The notes under the pieces are model-generated. The model saw only the letters and a list, made by a program, of their open reading frames with translations, did not search any database and was not told the DNA's origin. From Cinnamomum chago (lineage: Eukaryota; Streptophyta; Magnoliopsida; Laurales; Lauraceae), in contig CP142452.1 in assembly GCA_038049695.1 (NCBI GenBank), positions 77,651,501 through 77,715,500 on the forward strand: a stretch of 64,000 nucleotides of DNA, read 5' to 3'. Position numbers and translations under genes: made by a program. Shown here piece after piece: positions 59,420 to 64,000 of this stretch. Position 1 is the first letter of the stretch. Each line of letters begins with the position of its first letter.

Positions 59420-60898
59420 CTCAACCCTATATACTCTTTATAGCAATTTGCTTTTATCCTGTTATCATCATCAACGTTATTGGAAGAATATAAGTTTTGA
59501 TATGGCCCACATATGATACATTCCTATCACATGGGGGCAAATGAACTAAGGTGGATATAGCTCTACTATAATTTAATTTATTAGAGTGATGGGCAAATCA
59601 TTTTCTATCACAGGCTAACACACTCATGATTAAGTGATGTTGGCACTTTTTATTTTCTATCAAAACAGACATCACTTGGCCTGGGCTGCTTTGCATTCAC
59701 ATTTAATTTCTTTTGCTCTTGTTCTAGAACGATATTACTTTAAAAATATATGGGCCTCAAAATTTACGATTTGTGGCCTTTTGCCTATAAGTGGCCGGTC
59801 CAACATTCTGTGGCCCAGCCTATCCAGTGATTAGGCCTAACATTTGGGCCAAGGTTTCAGCAACACAAACTGAGAACTAGATTGACTAGAAAAAGAGTGG
59901 AACACAAACCAAAGAAATAATGACTTAATTATTTTATGAAGAGAGGTGCTAATATTCTTCATGACTAAAAATTAATAACTCTCTTTGTTTTCATCGTAGC
60001 ATTTTGCAAATTGCAGTACTTGAAGTCACTCGGACTTTCTTCTACTTCGTTGGAAGGTAAAATTCCTCATTGTATTGGAAAGATGCATTCCCTTCAAGTC
60101 TTGGATTTATCCGACAATCAACTGCAAGGGACTGTTTCTCCTTCGACATTCAACAACCTTACAATGATCACAGCTCTTCTTCTTTCTAACAATCACTTTG
60201 TTGGTACAATTCCATTTTCCATGTTTGCAAACCTCTCCAAACTCATTTCACTTGACCTATCAAATAATTACCAATTGGAAGTGGAAACTGAGTCGCCAAA
60301 CTGGGTTCCTCATTTCCAACTAACAAGTCTAAACTTAGCAAACTGCAAGCTGAACAGACTTAGTGGTAGCATTGTCCCAAGTTTCCTCTCCACCCAACAC
60401 ACCTTAGAATACTTGGCTTTGTCGAATTCCTCCCTTGCTGGGGACATTCCTTCTTATTTGTTATACAATTCTACGCAATACCTGGAGTTGCAAGGAAACT
60501 CTTTCAGTGGCCCATTTCCTCTTTCTCACCAAAATACAACTTCACCACTCACGTCACTTGACATATCAAACAATCGAGTTTATGGGTCACTTCCTGAAAA
60601 CTTTGTTGACCTCTTCCCTATTTTATATTATTGTGACATGTCTGCAAATGCTTTGCAAGGCAATCTTCCTCCAAAAATGGGTATAGGGTATTTGCAATCG
60701 CTGTTCTTGTCCGACAACAACTTCTCTGGAGAATTGCCCCCTGGCCTGGTGAAAAGCATCCGCATGAGATACTTGGTCTTATCAAACAACAGATTGCAAG
60801 GTGAGATGCTTCCTGGAAATGGAAGCATGGGAGGACTAGTATGCTTAGAGCTTGATGGCAATGAGTTCACCACCCCCCCTAACATCTCAAAAACTCCC

Positions 60899-62228
60899 TG
60901 ATCAATCCTAGAAGAGGGTTGCAATTATTAATTATTCTCCGCTATTATCTCTGCTTGAAGAAGCAAAGACGTTAACCGAGTATCGTATCCACTGGGACAA
61001 AAAGGCTAAGTTGCGCTGTTTCCTAAATTCCTAAACTAATTCTATTGGAAAACGAAGTAATGGGCTGATTGGTTTTGATTAACAAATTAAAGATTTCTAA
61101 ATTAACAAAGTAAAAGATAGGGTTGATTCAATTAGAGAAAAGATCTAAGGGTACGAATCCACTCTAACCTCGCACAATGGCAAGTATAGGCTTAGGGTTT
61201 TATTGTCAACGCTACAGAAACTCGTCTTGGTTACAAACCTTCAGAGTCAATAAATAAAGGATGCGGATGTAAATCAGGGCATAACCTATCTCTATGGCAT
61301 AGATTATCCTAAATCTAACAAGCACATTCATTCAAGCATCATTATATGACTTAGTATTCAAATCTACAAGATTAAAATACCAAAGAAAGAAATATTGCAT
61401 TCATAAAATCCATTCAATGAATTAGCATCTTGTCATATAATCAAAAGCGTTTAAAATAAACCCTAAACCTATACATCACCATAAACAAAAGGTTAGGGCT
61501 TCATCGCAACCCAAAGATAAGGAGTTAGTTACGCATGGACGACGATTGACAAAGAATCTCTGATGAAATCGCCATGGCTCCGCTTCCAAAAGCTCCAAAA
61601 CCTTGCTCCAGACCTTCTCCCAAAGTGTGAATATCCCCAGAAACGAGTTAGGGCTCCTATATATAAGTTTTGGGGTGAAAAAGGTCTTTAATTCGGGTAG
61701 GAGATGGATTCCCGTCGGGTCCGGGCCCACTGGTCATCACAGCGAACTTCGCGAGGTCATATCTCCCTCGATATAGCTCCGATTTGCACAATCTTGGACT
61801 CCACGGATATCTACTCGAAAAGATCTTTCCAACGGTACGTAGATTTAATGAATCCGACACTCGAGTTGAAAGTTATGACCATTTCAAGTTGCTGCCTCTG
61901 AAAATTTCGAGAATCATAGTGCAATTAGAAGACCTTCCATGTTGGCATGCTATGGGGTGAGTGGGACCCATGTTGGAGACCCAAGGCATGTTTGGACTCT
62001 TACTTTGCTTTCTTATTTGAGTCTCCTCCCATATTTGGCAATCTTTCTTACTTGCAACTCCTTCTTTGTCATGCTTTGTGATTTCTTCCATTTTAGCTAT
62101 GAATTTCTCTCCTTGCATTTGTAGGGCCTACAAACAATAAAATAACATAATTAGTTTAATTAATCTCTATTGACGGTATAACCAAGTCCTCGTTAGGGGC
62201 CTAAAATGCATCTTTTAGGCTCTCATCA
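60899..62228 (-). mobile_element. Solo LTR (1,330 bp) inserted in coding exon 2 of the receptor gene
   Basis: Ends are TGATCAATCC at the left and GGCTCTCATCA at the right (TG...CA). A perfect 5-bp duplication CTCCC flanks it (60894-60898 and 62229-62233). There is no internal retrotransposon coding region, primer-binding site or second LTR. The orientation is a guess: on the minus strand the element starts TGATGAGAGCC. The intact duplication and the open host frame on both sides point to a recent event. Confidence 0.88.
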
Positions 62229-63157
62229 CTCCCAATTTGGTAATCCTGAACATAAGGAACAACCATTTGTCCGGAAATATCTCAAGTTGGTTGCCTGTGC
62301 TTCAGTCTTTAACTGTGCTCTTGGTAAGTGGAAATCGTTTCGAAGGTTCGATTCCGTCACATATTTGTCAAATGGAGTCATTGCAGTTATTAGATCTCTC
62401 TTGTAATGGCCTTGGAGGAGCCGTTCCGTCTTGCCTTGCTGGTGTTCCTTCTTGGAAGAGTGATTATTACTCAGGGTTGATAGGCGTTCCAATTGATTTA
62501 ATCACCAAAGGAATATCATACAATTATACAGGCATTCCTGTCCAGTTGATGACTTTGATTGATTTGTCGTGGAACAAGTTGACGGGAGCTATTCCATTTG
62601 AAATGGGAAATATGAAAGGGCTAAAGGCATTGAACTTGTCACACAACCTTCTTAACGGTCCCTTGCCAGTATCATTTCAAAATATGGAGAACTTGGAGAG
62701 TTTGGATCTTTCACATAACAATCTCACAGGAAAAATCCCTCAAGAATTCACCAATCTTAGTTTCATGAGTACTTTCAATGTTGCTTTCAATAACCTATCA
62801 GGTGAGATTCCATCCCAAGGACAGTTTCTCACATTTACAAATAGTAGCTATGAGGGGAATCAAGGTCTCTGTGGCACACCGTTGACAGTAAATTGCTCAT
62901 CAAATAATCCCAAGCACCCCAATGAAAATGGGAAAGTAGAAGAAAAAGAAGAAAATGGGATCCTCGACAGTGATTTGTTTTACTACTCATGTGTGGCCAT
63001 CTCATACTGTTTGGGTTTTTGGGGCTCCATTGGCCTTCTCTTTTTCAGTAGTTGGAGGAAAAAATTCTACATGACCATGGATGCATTTCAAGATTGGTGT
63101 TTTTGGAAACTTTGGAGAATGGTGAGATACATTAGAAATCGATGTTGTAATCAGTAA

Positions 63158-63357
63158 TATAAGAATTTGCATGAAAGAATGTAATGCTCATGAATGAATG
63201 TTACGCCGTCTTTATGTTCTTTGTGATCATTATGTGTTGCTACATCTTGATGAGTGTTTTCATATGAAATATTATTATGTGCTAAGTTTGGAACCTAGGG
63301 GTAAAAATTTGGCTGATGATCAGTTCACCCCTTTGCTGATCATGCAGTCTTGTTGTT
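63158..63357 (+). other. 3' flank of the receptor gene
   Basis: Probable 3' UTR of the receptor gene. No polyadenylation site can be fixed and no other feature is seen. Confidence 0.5.
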
Positions 63358-63690
63358 GGAAGGGGTTTGGTTTAGTAGTTGTTGGACGAGTTCTTCTCTT
63401 ATCCCCACATTATAGAAAAATTGAAGACTCTTAGTGGCCAAACCTAATAAAATGGGCCACGTTTATTGCTCAGATTGGCCCGGACCCATAGCTGAATTGG
63501 TTAACCTAATTGTTAATAATACAGACAGAGCCAATAACGGGCAGACAAATTGAAGTAAAAAATGAGGCCACAAGTGCCATTGGTCTCTTTCTTGCCCCTC
63601 ATTCCTTTGTTCACAGTCAATATCTTGTGATTACTTTGAAATTGACAATTGATGACAATATGAACACCTATTGACATTAACAGGTTTCAA
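63358..63690 (+). pseudogene. Second, decayed copy of the RIBA3 last exon and its 3' flank
   Basis: From AAGGGGTTTGGTTTAGTAG the sequence follows the RIBA3 last exon at about 56889-57081 (GTTGTTGGACGAGTTC, AAAATGGGCCACGTTTAT, CAGATTGGCCCGGACCCATA, AATAATACAGACA) and then its 3' flank up to TATTGACATTAACAGG. It has frameshifts and stops, so it codes for nothing. It lies in the same orientation as RIBA3, 6.4 kb downstream, with the receptor gene between. Confidence 0.88.
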
Positions 63691-64000
63691 TTAATATGGT
63701 ATCTGTTTGCCATGGTGGGTGCCACGCGTCTTGACTAGGATTATTCGACTAGGGTCTTTCCCACGCGTCTTGCGAGGGATTTCTCTCGTTGACTGGTTGG
63801 ATAAAAATAAAAGGGAGAATTTCAAAAAAGGCCTTTAAGCTTCTACCTTATTTCAAAAAGAATATAAATTTTAAAAATTTTCAAATTAGTCCTTAAGTTT
63901 TACAGGAAGTTCTCAATTAAGGAGATCCATCCATTTAAAGCTATTTTTCAACAACTTTTTTCCCAAATTTTATTAAGGGAAAAAAGCACTATACCTACCT
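63691..64000. other. Right edge, nothing recognised
   Basis: A short repeated CCACGCGTCTTG motif appears at about 63722-63733 and 63761-63772. No gene or transposon end is identifiable. Confidence 0.5.

Larger units (their letters stand above)
58155..63157 (+). pseudogene. LRR receptor-like protein (Cf/RLP type), exon 2 disrupted by a solo LTR
   Basis: Receptor-like proteins are plasma-membrane LRR proteins without a kinase domain; many act in pathogen or developmental sensing. Exon 1 (58155-58518) starts at the ATG that gives a clean signal peptide (MKGSSYIMMLVVVVSLLNCY); the mature N terminus has the LRRNT_2 pattern with paired Cys (NCCEW). Exon 2 (60000 on) encodes about 15 extracellular LRRs with LxxLxLxxNxLxGxIP repeats. 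It is cut after codon CCC (60898) by an LTR that creates an immediate TGA (60899-60901). It resumes at 62234 (NLVILNIRNNHLSG) and ends with the C-terminal cap Cys (GLCGTPL), an acidic spacer, one transmembrane helix (about 62983-63050) and a short basic tail. Removing the LTR and one CTCCC restores the frame exactly: about 728 residues. As it stands only about 421 residues, secreted and unanchored, could be made. The ectodomain is shorter than in typical RLPs of about 900 residues, so some LRRs are absent. Confidence 0.88.

Overview
This is nuclear DNA from a flowering plant. It has intron-containing plant genes with GT..AG junctions, large TE-filled introns, LTR, LINE, SINE, hAT and MULE-type elements, and a patch of plastid-derived sequence. 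The plant does not look like a grass and may be a magnoliid or early-diverging dicot, but the species cannot be fixed from the sequence.

Layout. (1) 1-9.4 kb, minus strand: first four coding exons of an ABCB6/ABCB20-type ABC transporter. Intron 1 (7.5 kb) holds a mosaic of plastid ycf2/rpoC1 fragments, a broken Ty3/gypsy gag with a transposon inside it, a LINE tail and the 5' leader of a reverse-transcribing element. (2) 9.4-28.1 kb: gene-poor, with an inverted pair of small hAT-like elements (one nested inside a SINE), AT-rich MITE copies, a 2-kb MULE-like element carrying a PEX11-like fragment, and SINEs. (3) 28.1-46.9 kb: a ribosomal protein uL23 gene (RPL23A) on the minus strand, swollen to about 18.5 kb. 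Its last intron carries a solo LTR nested inside another solo LTR. Two nearly identical 4.1-kb hAT transposons in opposite orientation flank exon 2, and exon 2 now lies on the plus strand. (4) 49.8-57.1 kb, plus strand: a RIBA3-type riboflavin-biosynthesis gene with one coding exon missing and a stop codon in the GTP cyclohydrolase II domain. (5) 58.2-63.2 kb, plus strand: an LRR receptor-like protein gene whose second exon is cut by a 1.33-kb solo LTR; a hAT element sits in its intron. (6) 63.36-63.69 kb: a decayed second copy of the last RIBA3 exon plus its 3' flank.

Main discovery. The 8-bp flanks of the two large hAT copies do not match within each copy but match crosswise as reverse complements: CCTAGAAG / AATGTGGT around the first, CTTCTAGG / ACCACATT around the second. 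This is the footprint expected if two inverted hAT elements, each with its own 8-bp target duplication, recombined and flipped the 1,008-bp segment between them. The segment contains exon 2 of RPL23A. Flipping it back puts all three exons on the minus strand with matching splice phases and a 156-residue uL23 reading frame. Either this is a transposon-mediated exon inversion that disabled a ribosomal protein gene, or the assembler mis-oriented the segment between two long inverted repeats. The sequence alone cannot tell which.

Of the four host genes, only the ABC transporter is intact as far as it can be seen. RPL23A, RIBA3 and the receptor-like protein are each broken in a different way. No operon-like or cooperative relation among the genes is evident.
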